Below, in pieces: positions 50,190 to 64,000 of a stretch of 64,000 bases of DNA (the stretch's first letter is position 1; each line of letters starts with the position of its first letter). A program made the position numbers and the translations under genes. The notes below the pieces were generated by a model that did not search any database, had not been told where the DNA came from, and was given only the letters and a program-made list of their open reading frames with translations. This stretch comes from Isoperla grammatica (Eukaryota > Arthropoda > Insecta > Plecoptera > Perlodidae): the NCBI GenBank assembly GCA_945910005.1, contig OX246746.1:42194270-42258269 (forward strand), given 5' to 3'.

Positions 50190-53100
50190 TCCCATGTTAT
50201 GTAAACATGCGGTGACTATAGTAGCAAGACGCTACTGGCAAATGACATTTATACAACATATTCCCATGTTATGTAAACATGCGGTGACTATAGTAGCAAG
50301 ACGCTACTGGCAAATGACATTCATACAACATATTCCCATGTTATGTAAAACATGCGGTAACTATAGTAGCAAGACGCTACTGGCAACTACATTCATACAA
50401 CATATTCCCATGTTATGTAAACATGCGGTGACTATAGTAGCAAGACGCTTCTGGCAACTACATTCATACAACATATTCCCATGTTATGTAAACATGCGGT
50501 GACTATAGTAGCAAGACGCTACTGGCAAATGACATTCATACAACATATTCCCATGTTATGTAAACATGCGGTGACTATAGTAGCAAGACGCTACTGGCAA
50601 ATGACATTCATACAACATATTCCCATGTTATGTAAACATGCGGTGACTATAGTAGCAAGACGCTACTGGCAAATGACATTCATACAACATATTCCCATGT
50701 TATGTAAACATGCGGTGACTATAGTAGCAAGACGCTACTGGCAACTACATTCATACAACATATTCTTATGTTATGTAAACATGCGGTGACTATAGTAGCA
50801 AGACGCTACTGGCAACTACATTCATACAACATATTCCCATGCTATGTAAACATGCGGTGACTATAGTAGCAAGACGCTACTGGCAAATGACATTCATACA
50901 ACATATTCCCATGTTATGTAAACATGCGGTGACTATAGTAGCAAGACGCTACTGGCAACTACATTCATACAACATATTCCCATGTTATGTAAACATGCGG
51001 TGACTATAGTAGCAAGACGCTACTGGCAACTACCACCATACAACATATTCCCATGTTATGTAAACATGCGGTGACTATAGTAGCAAGACGCTACTGGCAA
51101 CTACATTCATACAACATATTCCCATGTTATGTAAACATGCGGTGACTATAGTAGCAAGACGCTACTGGCAACTACATTCATACAACATATTCCCATGTTA
51201 TGTTAACATGCGGTGACTATAGTAGCAAGACGCTACTGGCAACAACATTCATACAACATATTCCCATGTTATGTAAACATGCGGTGACTATAGTAGCAAG
51301 ACGCTACTGGCAACTACATTCATACAACATATTCCCATGTTATGTAAACATGCGGTGACTATAGTAGCAAGACGCTACTGGCAACTACATTCATACAACA
51401 TATTCCCATGTTATGTAAACATGCGGTGACTATAGTAGCAAGACGCTACTGGCAACTACATTCATACAACATATTCCCATGTTATGTAAACATGCGGTGA
51501 CTATAGTAGCAAGACGCTACTGGCAACTACATTCATACAACATATTCCCATGTTATGTAAACATGCGGTGACTATAGTAGCAAGACGCTACTGGCAACTA
51601 CATTCATACAACATATTCCCATGTTATGTAAACATGCGGTGACTATAGTAGCAAGACGCTACTGGCAACTACATTCATACAACATATTCCCATGTTATGT
51701 AAACATGCGGTGACTATAGTAGCAAGACGCTACTGGCAAATGACATTCATACAACATATTCCCATGTTATGTAAACATGCGGTGACTATAGTAGCAAGAC
51801 GCTACTGGCAAATGACATTCATACAACATATTCCCATGTAATGTAAACATGCGGTGACTATAGAAGCAAGACGCTGCTGGCAAATGACATTCATACAACA
51901 TATTCTCATGTTATGTAAACATGCGGTGACTATAGTAGCAAGACGCTACTGGCAAATGACATTCATACAACATATTCTCAGGTTATGTAAACATGCGGTG
52001 ACTATAGTAGCAAGACGCTACTGGCAACTACATTCATACAACATATTCCCATGTTATGTAAACATGCGGTGACTATAGTAGCAAGACGCTACTGACAACT
52101 ACATTCATACAACATATTCCCATGTTATGTAAACATGCGGTGGCTATAGTAGCAAGACGCTACTGGCAAATGACATTCATACAACATATTCCCATGTTAT
52201 GTAAACATGCGGTGACTATAGTAGCAAGACACTACTGGCAACTACATTCATACAACATATTCCCATGTTATGTAAACATGCGGTGACTATAGTAGCAAGA
52301 CGCTACTGGCAACTACATTCATACAACATATTCTCATGTTATGTAAACATGCGGTGACTATAGTAGCAAGACGCTACTGGCAACGACATTCATACAACAT
52401 ATTCCCATGTTATGTAAACATGCGGTGACTATAGTAGCAAGACGCTACTGGCAACTACATTCATACAACATATTCCCATGTTATGTAAACATGCGGTGAC
52501 TATAGTAGCTAGACGCTACTGGCAACTACATTCATACAACATATTCCCATGTTATGTAAACATGCGGTGACTATAGTAGCAAGACGCTACTGGCAACTAC
52601 ATTCATACAACATATTCCCATGTTATGTAAACATGCGGTGACTATAGTAGCAAGACGCTACTGGCAACTACATTCATACAACATATTCCCATGTTATGTA
52701 AACATGCGGAGACTATAGTAGCAAGACGCTACTGGCAAATGACATTCATACAACATATTCCCATGTTATGTAAACATGCGGTGACTATAGTAGCAAGAAG
52801 CTACTGGCAAATGACATTCATACAACATATTCCCATGTTATGTAAACATGCGGTGACTATAGTAGCAAGACGCTACTGGCAACTACATTCATACAACATA
52901 TTCCCATGTTATGTAAACATGCGGTGACTATAGTAGCAAAACGCTACTGGCAAATGACATTCATACAACATATTCCCATGTTATGTAAACATGCGGTGAC
53001 TATAGTAGCAAGACGCTACTGGCAAATGACATTCATACAACATATTCCCATGTTATGTAAACATGCGGTGACTATAGTAGCAAGAAGCTACTGGCAAATG

Positions 53101-56100
53101 ACATTCATACAACATATTCCCAGGTTATGTAAAACATGCGGTGACTATAGTAGCAAGACGCTACTGGCAACTACATTCATACAACATATTCCCATGTTAT
53201 GTAAACATGCGGTGACTATAGTAGCAAGACGCTACTGGCAAATGACATTCATACAACATATTCCCATGTTATGTAAACATGCGGTGACTATAGTAGCAAG
53301 ACGCTACTGGCAACTACATTCATACAACATATTCCCATGTTATGTAAACATGCGGTGACTATAGTAGCAAGACGCTACTGGCAACTACATTTATACAACA
53401 TATTCCCATGTTATGTAAACATGCGGTGACTATAGTAGCAAGACGCTACTGGCAACTACATTCATACAACATATTCCCATGTTATGTAAACATGCGGTGA
53501 CTATAGTAGCAAGACGCTACTGGCAAATGACATTCATACAACATATTCCCATGTTATGTAAACATGCGGTGACTATAGTAGCAAGAAGCTTCTGGCAAAT
53601 GACATTCATACAACATATTCCCATGTTATGTAAACATGCGGGGACTATAGTAGCAAGACGCTACTGGCAACTACATTTATACAACATATTCCCATGTTAT
53701 GTAAACATGCGGTGACTATAGTAGCAAGACGCTACTGGCAACTACATTCATACAACATATTCCCATGTTATGTAAACATGCGGTGACTACAGTAGCAAGA
53801 CGCTACTGGCAAATGACATTCATACAACATATTCCCATGTTATGTAAACATGCGGTGACTATAGTAGCAAGACGCTACTGGCAAATGACATTCATACAAC
53901 ATATTCCCATGTTATGTAAACATGCGGTGACTATAGTAGCAAGACGCTACTGGCAACTACATTCATACAACATATTCCCATGTTATGTAAACATGCGGTG
54001 ACTATAGTAGCAAGACGCTACTGGCAACTACATTCATACAACATATTCCCATGTTATGTAAACATGCGGTGACTATAGTAGCAAGACGCTACTGGCAAAT
54101 GACATTCATACAACATATTCCCATGTTATGTAAACATGCGGTGACTATAGTAGCAAGACGCTACTGGCAAATGACATTCATACAACATATTCCCATGTTA
54201 TGTAAACATGCGGTGACTATAGTAGCAAGACGCTACTGGCAACTACATTCATACAACATATTCTTATGTTATGTAAACATGCGGTGACTATAGTAGCAAG
54301 ACGCTACTGGCAACTACATTCATACAACATATTCCCATGTTATGTAAACATGCGGTGGCTATAGTAGCAAGACGCTACTGGCAAATGACATTCATACAAC
54401 GTATTCCCATGTTATGTAAACATGCGGTGACTATAGTAGCAAGACGCTACTGGCAAATGACATTCATACAACATATTCCCATGTTATGTAAACATGCGGT
54501 GACTATAGTAGCAAGACGCTACTGGCAAATGACATTCATACAACATATTCCCATGTTATGTAAACATGCGGTGACTATAGTAGCAAGACGCTTCTGGCAA
54601 CTACATTCATACAACATATTCCCATGTTATGTAAACATGCGGTGACTATAGTAGCAAGACGCTACTGGCAACTACATTCATACAACATATTCCCATGTTA
54701 TGTAAACATGCGGTGACTATAGTAGCAAGACGCTACTGGCAACTACATTCATACAACATATTCCCATGTTATGTTAACATGCGGTGACTATAGTAGCAAG
54801 ACGCTACTGGCAAATGACATTCATACAACATATTCCCATGTTATGTAAACATGCGGTGACTATAGTAGCAAGACGCTACTGGCAAATGACATTCATACAA
54901 CATATTCCCATGTTATGTAAACATGCGGTGACTATAGTAGCAAGACGCTACTGGCAAATGACATTCATACAACATATTCCCATGTTATGTTAACATGCGG
55001 TGACTATAGTAGCAAGACGCTACTGGCAAATGACATTCATACAACATATTCCCATGTTATGTAAACATGCGGTGACTATAGTAGCAAGACGCTACTGGCA
55101 AATGACATTCATACAACATATTCCCATGTTATGTAAACATGCGGTGACTATAGTAGCAAGACGCTACTGGCAACTACATTCATATAACATATTCCCATGT
55201 TATGTAAACATGCGGTGACTATAGTAGCAAGACGATACTGGCAACTACATTCATACAACATATTCCCATGTTATGTAAACATGCGGTGACTATAGTAGCA
55301 AGACGCTACTGGCAACTACATTCATACAACATTTTCCCATGTTATGTAAACATGCGGTGACTATAGTAGCAAGACGCTACTGGCAAATGACATTCATACA
55401 ACATATTCCCATGTTATGTAAACATGCGGTGACTATAGTAGCAAGACGCTACTGGCAAATGACATTCATACAACATATTCCCATGTTATGTAAACATGCG
55501 GAGACTATAGTAGCAAGACGCTACTGGCAAATGACATTCATACAACATATTCCCATGTTATGTAAACATGCGGTGACTATAGTAGCAAGACGCTACTGGC
55601 AAATGACATTCATACAACATATTCCCATGTTATGTAAACATGCGGTGACTATAGTAGCAAGACGCTACTGGCAAATGACATTCATACAACATATTCCCAT
55701 GTTATGTAAACATGCGGTGACTATAGTAGCAAGACGCTACTGGCAAATGACATTCAAACAACATATTCCCATGTTATGTAAACATGCGGTGACTATAGTA
55801 GCAAGACGCTACTGGCAACTACATTCATACAACATATTCCCATGTTATGTAAACATGCGGTGACTATAGTAGCAAGACGCTACTGGCAACTACATTCATA
55901 CAACATATTCCCATGTTATGTAAACATGCGGTGACTATAGTAGCAAGACGCTACTGGCAAATGACATTCATACAACATATTCCCATGTTATGTAAACATG
56001 CGGTGACTATAGTAGCAAGACGCTACTGGCAAATGACATTCATACAACATATTCCCATGTTATGTAAAACATGCGGTAACTATAGTAGCAAGACGCTACT

Positions 56101-59100
56101 GGCAACTACATTCATACAACATATTACCATGTTATGTAAACATGCGGTGACTATAGTAGCAAGACGCTTCTGGCAACTACATTCATACAACATATTCCCA
56201 TGTTATGTAAACATGCGGTGACTATAGTAGCAAGACGCTACTGGCAAATGACATTCATACAACATATTCCCATGTTATGTAAACATGCGGTGACTATAGT
56301 AGCAAGACGCTACTGGCAAATGACATTCATACAACATATTCCCATGTTATGTAAACATGCGGTGACTATAGTAGCAAGACGCTACTGGCAAATGACATTC
56401 ATACAACATATTCCCATGTTATGTAAACATGCGGTGACTATAGTAGCAAGACGCTACTGGCAACTACATTCATACATTATATTCTTATGTTATGTAAACA
56501 TGCGGTGACTATAGCAGCAAGACGCTACTGGCAACTACATTCATACAACATATTCCCATGCTATGTAAACATGCGGTGACTATAGTAGCAAGACGCTACT
56601 GGCAAATGACATTCATACAACATATTCCCATGTTATGTAAACATGCGGTGACTATAGTAGCAAGACGCTACTGGCAACTACATTCATACAACATATTCCC
56701 ATGTTATGTAAACATGCGGTGACTATAGTAGCAAGACGCTACTGGCAACTACCACCATACAACATATTCCCATGTTATGTAAACATGCGGTGACTATAGT
56801 AGCAAGACGCTACTGGCAACTACATTCATACAACATATTCCCATGTTATGTAAACATGCGGTGACTATAGTAGCAAGACGCTACTGGCAACTACATTCAT
56901 ACAACATATTCCCATGTTATGTTAACATGCGGTGACTATAGTAGCAAGACGCTACTGGCAACAACATTCATACAACATATTCCCATGTTATGTAAACATG
57001 CGGTGACTATAGTAGCAAGACGCTACTGGCAACTACATTCATACAACATATTCCCATGTTATGTAAACATGCGGTGACTATAGTAGCAAGACGCTACTGG
57101 CAACTACATTCATACAACATATTCCCATGTTATGTAAACATGCGGTGACTATAGTAGCAAGACGCTACTGGCAACTACATTCATACAACATATTCCCATG
57201 TTATGTAAACATGCGGTGACTATAGTAGCAAGACGCTACTGGCAACTACATTCATACAACATATTCCCATGTTATGTAAACATGCGGTGACTATAGTAGC
57301 AAGACGCTACTGGCAACTACATTCATACAACATATTCCCATGTTATGTAAACATGCGGTGACTATAGTAGCAAGACGCTACTGGCAACTACATTCATACA
57401 ACATATTCCCATGTTATGTAAACATGCGGTGACTATAGTAGCAAGACGCTACTGGCAAATGACATTCATACAACATATTCCCATGTTATGTAAACATGCG
57501 GTGACTATAGTAGCAAGACGCTACTGGCAAATGACATTCATACAACATATTCCCATGTAATGTAAACATGCGGTGACTATAGAAGCAAGACGCTGCTGGC
57601 AAATGACATTCATACAACATATTCTCATGTTATGTAAACATGCGGTGACTATAGTAGCAAGACGCTACTGGCAAATGACATTCATACAACATATTCTCAT
57701 GTTATGTAAACATGCGGTGACTATAGTAGCAAGACGCTACTGGCAACTACATTCATACAACATATTCCCATGTTATGTAAACATGCGGTGACTATAGTAG
57801 CAAGACGCTACTGGCAACTACATTCATACAACATATTCCTATGTTATGTAAACATGCGGTGGCTATAGTAGCAAGACGCTACTGGCAAATGACATTCATA
57901 CAACATATTCCCATGTTATGTAAACATGCGGTGACTATAGTAGCAAGACGCTACTGGCAACTACATTCATACAACATATTCCCATGTTATGTAAACATGC
58001 GGTGACTATAGTAGCAAGACGCTACTGGCAACTACATTCATACAACATATTCTCATGTTATGTAAACATGCGGTGACTATAGTAGCAAGACGCTACTGGC
58101 AACGACATTCATACAACATATTCCCATGTTATGTAAACATGCGGTGACTATAGTAGCAAGACGCTACTGGCAACTACATTCATACAACATATTCCCATGT
58201 TATGTAAACATGCGGTGACTATAGTAGCTAGACGCTACTGGCAACTACATTCATACAACATATTCCCATGTTATGTAAACATGCGGTGACTATAGTAGCA
58301 AGACGCTACTGGCAACTACATTCATACAACATATTCCCATGTTATGTAAACATGCGGTGACTATAGTAGCAAGACGCTACTGGCAACTACATTCATACAA
58401 CATATTCCCATGTTATGTAAACATGCGGAGACTATAGTAGCAAGACGCTACTGGCAAATGACATTCATACAACATATTCCCATGTTATGTAAACATGCGG
58501 TGACTATAGTAGCAAGAAGCTACTGGCAAATGACATTCATACAACATATTCCCATGTTATGTAAACATGCGGTGACTATAGTAGCAAGACGCTACTGGCA
58601 ACTACATTCATACAACATATTTCCATGTTATGTAAACATGCGGTGACTATAGTAGCAAGACGCTACTGGCAAATGACATTCATACAACATATTCCCATGT
58701 TATGTAAACATGCGGTGACTATAGTAGCAAGACGCTACTGGCAAATGACATTCATACAACATATTCCCATGTTATGTAAACATGCGGTGACTATAGTAGC
58801 AAGAAGCTACTGGCAAATGACATTCATACAACATATTCCCATGTTATGTAAAACATGCGGTGACTATAGTAGCAAGACGCTACTGGCAACTACATTCATA
58901 CAACATATTCCCATGTTATGTAAACATGCGGTGACTATAGTAGCAAGACGCTACTGGCAAATGACATTCATACAACATATTCCCATGTTATGTAAACATG
59001 CGGTGACTATAGTAGCAAGACGCTACTGGCAACTACATTCATACAACATATTCCCATGTTATGTAAACATGCGGTGACTATAGTAGCAAGACGCTACTGG

Positions 59101-61440
59101 CAACTACATTTATACAACATATTCCCATGTTATGTAAACATGCGGTGACTATAGTAGCAAGACGCTACTGGCAACTACATTCATACAACATATTCCCATG
59201 TTATGTAAACATGCGGTGACTATAGTAGCAAGACGCTACTGGCAAATGACATTCATACAACATATTCCCATGTTATGTAAACATGCGGTGACTATAGTAG
59301 CAAGAAGCTACTGGCAAATGACATTCATACAACATATTCCCATGTTATGTAAACATGCGGGGACTATAGTAGCAAGACGCTACTGGCAACTACATTTATA
59401 CAACATATTCCCATGTTATGTAAACATGCGGTGACTATAGTAGCAAGACGCTACTGGCAACTACATTCATACAACATATTCCCATGTTATGTAAACATGC
59501 GGTGACTACAGTAGCAAGACGCTACTGGCAAATGACATTCATACAACATATTCCCATGTTATGTAAACATGCGGTGACTATAGTAGCAAGACGCTACTGG
59601 CAAATGACATTCATACAACATATTCCCATGTTATGTAAACATGCGGTGACTATAGTAGCAAGACGCTACTGGCAACTACATTCATACAACATATTCCCAT
59701 GTTATGTAAACATGCGGTGACTATAGTAGCAAGACGCTACTGGCAACTACATTCATACAACATATTCCCATGTTATGTAAACATGCGGTGACTATAGTAG
59801 CAAGACGCTACTGGCAAATGACATTCATACAACATATTCCCATGTTATGTAAACATGCGGTGACTATAGTAGCAAGACGCTACTGGCAAATGACATTCAT
59901 ACAACATATTCCCATGTTATGTAAACATGCGGTGACTATAGTAGCAAGACGCTACTGGCAACTACATTCATACAACATATTCTTATGTTATGTAAACATG
60001 CGGTGACTATAGTAGCAAGACGCTACTGGCAACTACATTCATACAACATATTCCCATGTTATGTAAACATGCGGTGGCTATAGTAGCAAGACGCTACTGG
60101 CAAATGACATTCATACAACGTATTCCCATGTTATGTAAACATGCGGTGACTATAGTAGCAAGACGCTACTGGCAAATGACATTCATACAACATATTCCCA
60201 TGTTATGTAAACATGCGGTGACTATAGTAGCAAGACGCTACTGGCAAATGACATTCATACAACATATTCCCATGTTATGTAAACATGCGGTGACTATAGT
60301 AGCAAGACGCTTCTGGCAACTACATTCATACAACATATTCCCATGTTATGTAAACATGCGGTGACTATAGTAGCAAGACGCTACTGGCAACTACATTCAT
60401 ACAACATATTCCCATGTTATGTAAACATGCGGTGACTATAGTAGCAAGACGCTACTGGCAAATGACATTCATACAACATATTCCCATGTTATGTAAACAT
60501 GCGGTGACTATAGTAGCAAGACGCTACTGGCAAATGACATTCATACAACATATTCCCATGTTATGTAAACATGCGGTGACTATAGTAGCAAGACGCTACT
60601 GGCAAATGACATTCATACAACATATTCCCATGTTATGTACACATGCGGTGACTATAGTAGCAAGACGCTACTGGCAAATGACATTCATACAACATATTCC
60701 CATGTTATGTAAACATGCGGTGACTATAGTAGCAAGACGCTACTGGCAACTACATTCATATAACATATTCCCATGTTATGTAAACATGCGGTGACTATAG
60801 TAGCAAGACGATACTGGCAACTACATTCATACAACATATTCCCATGTTATGTAAACATGCGGTGACTATAGTAGCAAGACGCTACTGGCAACTACATTCA
60901 TACAACATTTTCCCATGTTATGTAAACATGCGGTGACTATAGTAGCAAGACGCTACTGGCAAATGACATTCATACAACATATTCCCATGTTATGTAAACA
61001 TGCGGTGACTATAGTAGCAAGACGCTACTGGCAAATGACATTCATACAACATATTCCCATGTTATGTAAACATGCGGAGACTATAGTAGCAAGACGCTAC
61101 TGGCAAATGACATTCATACAACATATTCCCATGTTATGTAAACATGCGGTGACTATAGTAGCAAGACGCTACTGGCAAATGACATTCATACAACATATTC
61201 CCATGTTATGTAAACATTCGGTGACTATAGTAGCAAGACGCTACTGGCAAATGACACTCATACAACATATTCCCATGTTATGTAAACATGCGGTGACTAT
61301 AGTAGCAAGACGCTACTGGCAAATGACATTCATACAACATATTCCCATGTTATGTAAACATGCGGTGACTATAGTAGCAAGACGCTACTGGCAACTACAT
61401 TCATACAACATATTCCCATGTTATGTAAACATTCGGTGAC
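50190..61440. repeat. 5,719-bp higher-order duplication within the satellite
   Basis: Markers recur 5,719 bases apart: an extra A giving TAAAACATG (about 50346 and 56065), CGCTGCTGG (51872 and 57591), GTAGCTAGACG (about 52505 and 58224), GCGGGGAC (about 53638 and 59357) and CAACGTATTC (about 54398 and 60117). After about 60.4 kb the offset becomes 5,576 (for example CATATAAC at 55181 and 60757), so the second copy lacks two monomers there. The block is about 80 monomers. Confidence 0.88.
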
Positions 61441-64000
61441 TATAGTAGCAAGACGCTACTGGCAAATGACATTCATACAACATATTCCCATTTTATGTAA
61501 ACATGCGGTGACTACAGTAGCAAGACGCTACTGGCAAATGACATTCATACAACATATTCCCATTTTATGTAAACATGCGGTGACTACAGTAGCAAGACGC
61601 TACTGGCAAATGACATTCATACAACATATTCCCATGTTATGTAAACATGCGGTGACTATAGTAGCAAGACGCTACTGGCAAATGACATTCATACAACATA
61701 TTCCCATGTTATGTAAACATGCGGTGACTATAGTAGCAAAACGCTACTGGCAAATGACATTCATACAACATATTCCCATGTTATGGAAACATGCGGTGAC
61801 TATAGTAGCAAGACGCTACTGGCAACTACATTCATACAACATATTCCCATGTTATGTAAACATGCGGTGACTATAGTAGCAAGACGCTACTGGCAAATGA
61901 CATTCATACAACATATTCCCATGTTATGTAAACATGCGGTGACTATAGTAGCAAGACGCTACTGGCAAATGACATTCATACAACATATTCCCATGTTATG
62001 TAAACATGCGGTGACTATAGTAGCAAGACGCTACTGGCAAATGACATTCATACAACATATTCCCATGTTATGTAAACATGCGGTGACTATAGTAGCAAGA
62101 CGCTACTGGCAAATGACATTCATACAACATATTCCCATGTTATGTAAACATGCGGTGACTTTAGTAGCAAGACGCTACTGGCAAATGACATTCATACAAC
62201 ATATTCCCATGTTATGTAAACATGCGGTGACTATAGTAGCAAGACGCTACTGGCAAATGACATTCATACAACATATTCCCATGTTATGTAAACATGCGGT
62301 GACTATAGTAGCAAGACGCTACTGGCAAATGACATTCATACAACATATTCCCATGTTATGTAAACATGCGGTGACTATAGTAGCAAGACGCTACTGGCAA
62401 ATGACATTCATACAACATATTCCCATGTTATGTAAACATGCGGTGACTATAGTAGCAAGACGCTACTGGCAACTACATTCATATAACATATTCCCATGTT
62501 ATGTAAACATGCGGTGACTATAGTAGCAAGACGCTACTGGCAACTACATTCATACAACATATTCCCATGTTATGTAAACATGCGGTGACTATAGTAGCAA
62601 GACGCTACTGGCAACTACATTCATACAACATATTCCCATGTTATGTAAACATGCGGTGACTATAGTAGCAAGACGCTACTGGCAACTACATTCATACAAC
62701 ATATTCCCATGTTATGTAAACATGCGGTGACTATAGTAGCAAGACGCTACTGGCAACTACAATCATACAACATATTCCCATGTTATGTAAACATGCGGTG
62801 ACTATAGTAGCAAGACGCTACTGGCAAATGACATTCATACAACATATTCCCTTGTTATGTAAACATGCGGTGACTATAGTAGCAAGACGCTACTGGCAAC
62901 TACATTCATACAACATATTCCCATGTTATGTTAACATGCGGTGACTATAGTAGCAAGACGCTACTGGCAAATGACATTTATACAACATATTCCCATGTTA
63001 TGTAAACATGCGGTGACTATAGTAGCAAGACGCTACTGGCAAATGACATTCATACAACATATTCCCATGTTATGTAAACATGCGGTGACTATAGTAGCAA
63101 GACGCTACTGGCAACTACCACCATACAACATATTCCCATGTTATGTAAACATGCGGTGACTATAGTAGCAAGACGCTACTGGCAACTACATTCATACAAC
63201 ATATTCCCATGTTATGTAAACATGCGGTGACTATAGTAGCAAGACGCTACTGGCAAATGACATTTATACAACATATTCCCATGTTATGTAAACATGCGGT
63301 GACTATAGTAGCAAGACGCTACTGGCAAATGACATTCATACAACATATTCCCATGTTATGTAAACATGCGGTGACTATAGTAGCAAGACGCTACTGGCAA
63401 CTACCACCATACAACATATTCCCATGTTATGTAAACATGCGGTGACTATAGTAGCAAGACGCTACTGGCAACTACATTCATACAACATATTCCCATGTTA
63501 TGTAAACATGCGGTGACTATAGTAGCAAGACGCTACTGGCAAATGACATTCATACAACATATTCTCATGTTATGTAATAATGCGGTGACTATAGTAGCAA
63601 GACGCTACTGGCAACTACATTCATACAACATATTCCCATGTTATGTAAACATGCGGTGACTATAGTAGCAAGACGCTACTGGCAACTACCACCATACAAC
63701 ATATTCCCATGTAATGTAAACATGCGGTGACTACAGTAGCAAGACGCTACTGGCAAATGACATTCATACAACATATTCCCATGTTATGTAAACATGCGGT
63801 GGCTATAGTAGCAAGACGCTACTGGCAACTACATTCATACAACATATTCCCATGTTATGTAAACATGCGGTGACTATAGTAGCAAGACGCTACTGGCAAC
63901 TACATTCATACAACATATTCCCATGTTATGTAAACATGCGGTGGCTATAGTAGCAAGACGCTACTGGCAACTACATTCATACAACATATTCCCATGTTAT

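Larger units (their letters stand above)
39538..64000. repeat. Satellite array, 71/72-bp monomers, about 340 copies, runs off the window
   Basis: Each monomer contains ACATATTCCCATGTTATG, TAAACATGCGGTGACTATAG, TAGCAAGACGCTACTGGC and CATTCATACA. Two length classes differ at one spot: GGCAAATGACATTC (72 bp) and GGCAACTACATTC (71 bp). Other recurring variants are CTACCACCATAC, TATAGAAAC for TATGTAAAC, GTGGCTATAG, TAGAAGC and AGAAGCTAC. Monomers are nearly identical throughout more than 24 kb, with no inserted element. Plus-strand frames (24-residue period) stay open only across runs of 72-bp monomers and close in each 71-bp monomer, so there is no gene. Confidence 0.98.

Noticed and set aside
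39544..63445. Dozens of open frames with a 24-residue repeat (starting MLCKHAVTI)
   Set aside because: They exist only where 72-bp monomers are consecutive and always end in the next 71-bp monomer, so they are satellite artefacts.
39538..64000. CRISPR-like regular repeats
   Set aside because: The repeats are contiguous 71/72-bp monomers with no unique spacers, in an evidently eukaryotic context.

Overview
The window looks like repeat-dominated DNA from an invertebrate animal. It is AT-rich, has no operons or bacterial-style gene packing, and carries tRNA-derived SINEs, a non-LTR retrotransposon, TIR DNA transposons, MITE-like palindromes, micro- and minisatellites and a very long satellite array. 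A mollusc is my best guess. The main support is a fragment at about 24510-24605 that recalls a repeat I remember as common in molluscan genomes. This is a weak inference, and I cannot name a species.

Layout. 1-19 kb is mostly non-coding. It holds several large imperfect inverted repeats (2323-2668, 4199-5347, 6116-6598, 7871-8083, 13335-13625), two copies of a tRNA-derived SINE (minus strand at 8.9-9.2 kb, plus strand at 16.5-16.8 kb), a retrotransposon RT fragment (9.4-9.7 kb), a 51-bp minisatellite (12.1-12.7 kb), a compound (CTAT)n(CTGT)n tract (15.7-16.2 kb) and a 44-bp minisatellite (18.7-19.27 kb). The only hint of a host gene is a pair of splice-bounded exons at 17225-17363 and 17778-17826.

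19.5-27.4 kb is one large palindromic structure. A tandem array of about 100-120 bp units (A) faces a diverged array of about 124 bp units in the opposite orientation (A'). A 3.76-kb DNA transposon (22007-25763) with TIRs of about 1 kb is nested in the last A unit. It is flanked by an ATA duplication, and the empty site can be read from neighbouring array units. Its broken gene appears to encode a FEN1/XPG-like (PIN-fold) nuclease with a cysteine-rich tail, most like an Academ-type element.

29.8-35.4 kb holds two head-to-tail copies of an R4/Dong-like non-LTR retrotransposon on the minus strand. It has a SANT/Myb-like N-terminus, an RT, a CCHC knuckle and a restriction-like endonuclease. The nearly full-length copy is bounded on both sides by (TAA)n microsatellite, which fits target-specific insertion. 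The other copy is an internally deleted derivative.

35.4-39.5 kb is AT-rich with a 36-bp minisatellite (37.8-38.7 kb). From 39.54 kb to the window end there is an uninterrupted satellite of 71/72-bp monomers (about 340 copies) with higher-order duplications of 2,430 bp and 5,719 bp. Open frames over the minisatellites and the satellite follow from repeat lengths divisible by three, and I do not annotate them as genes.
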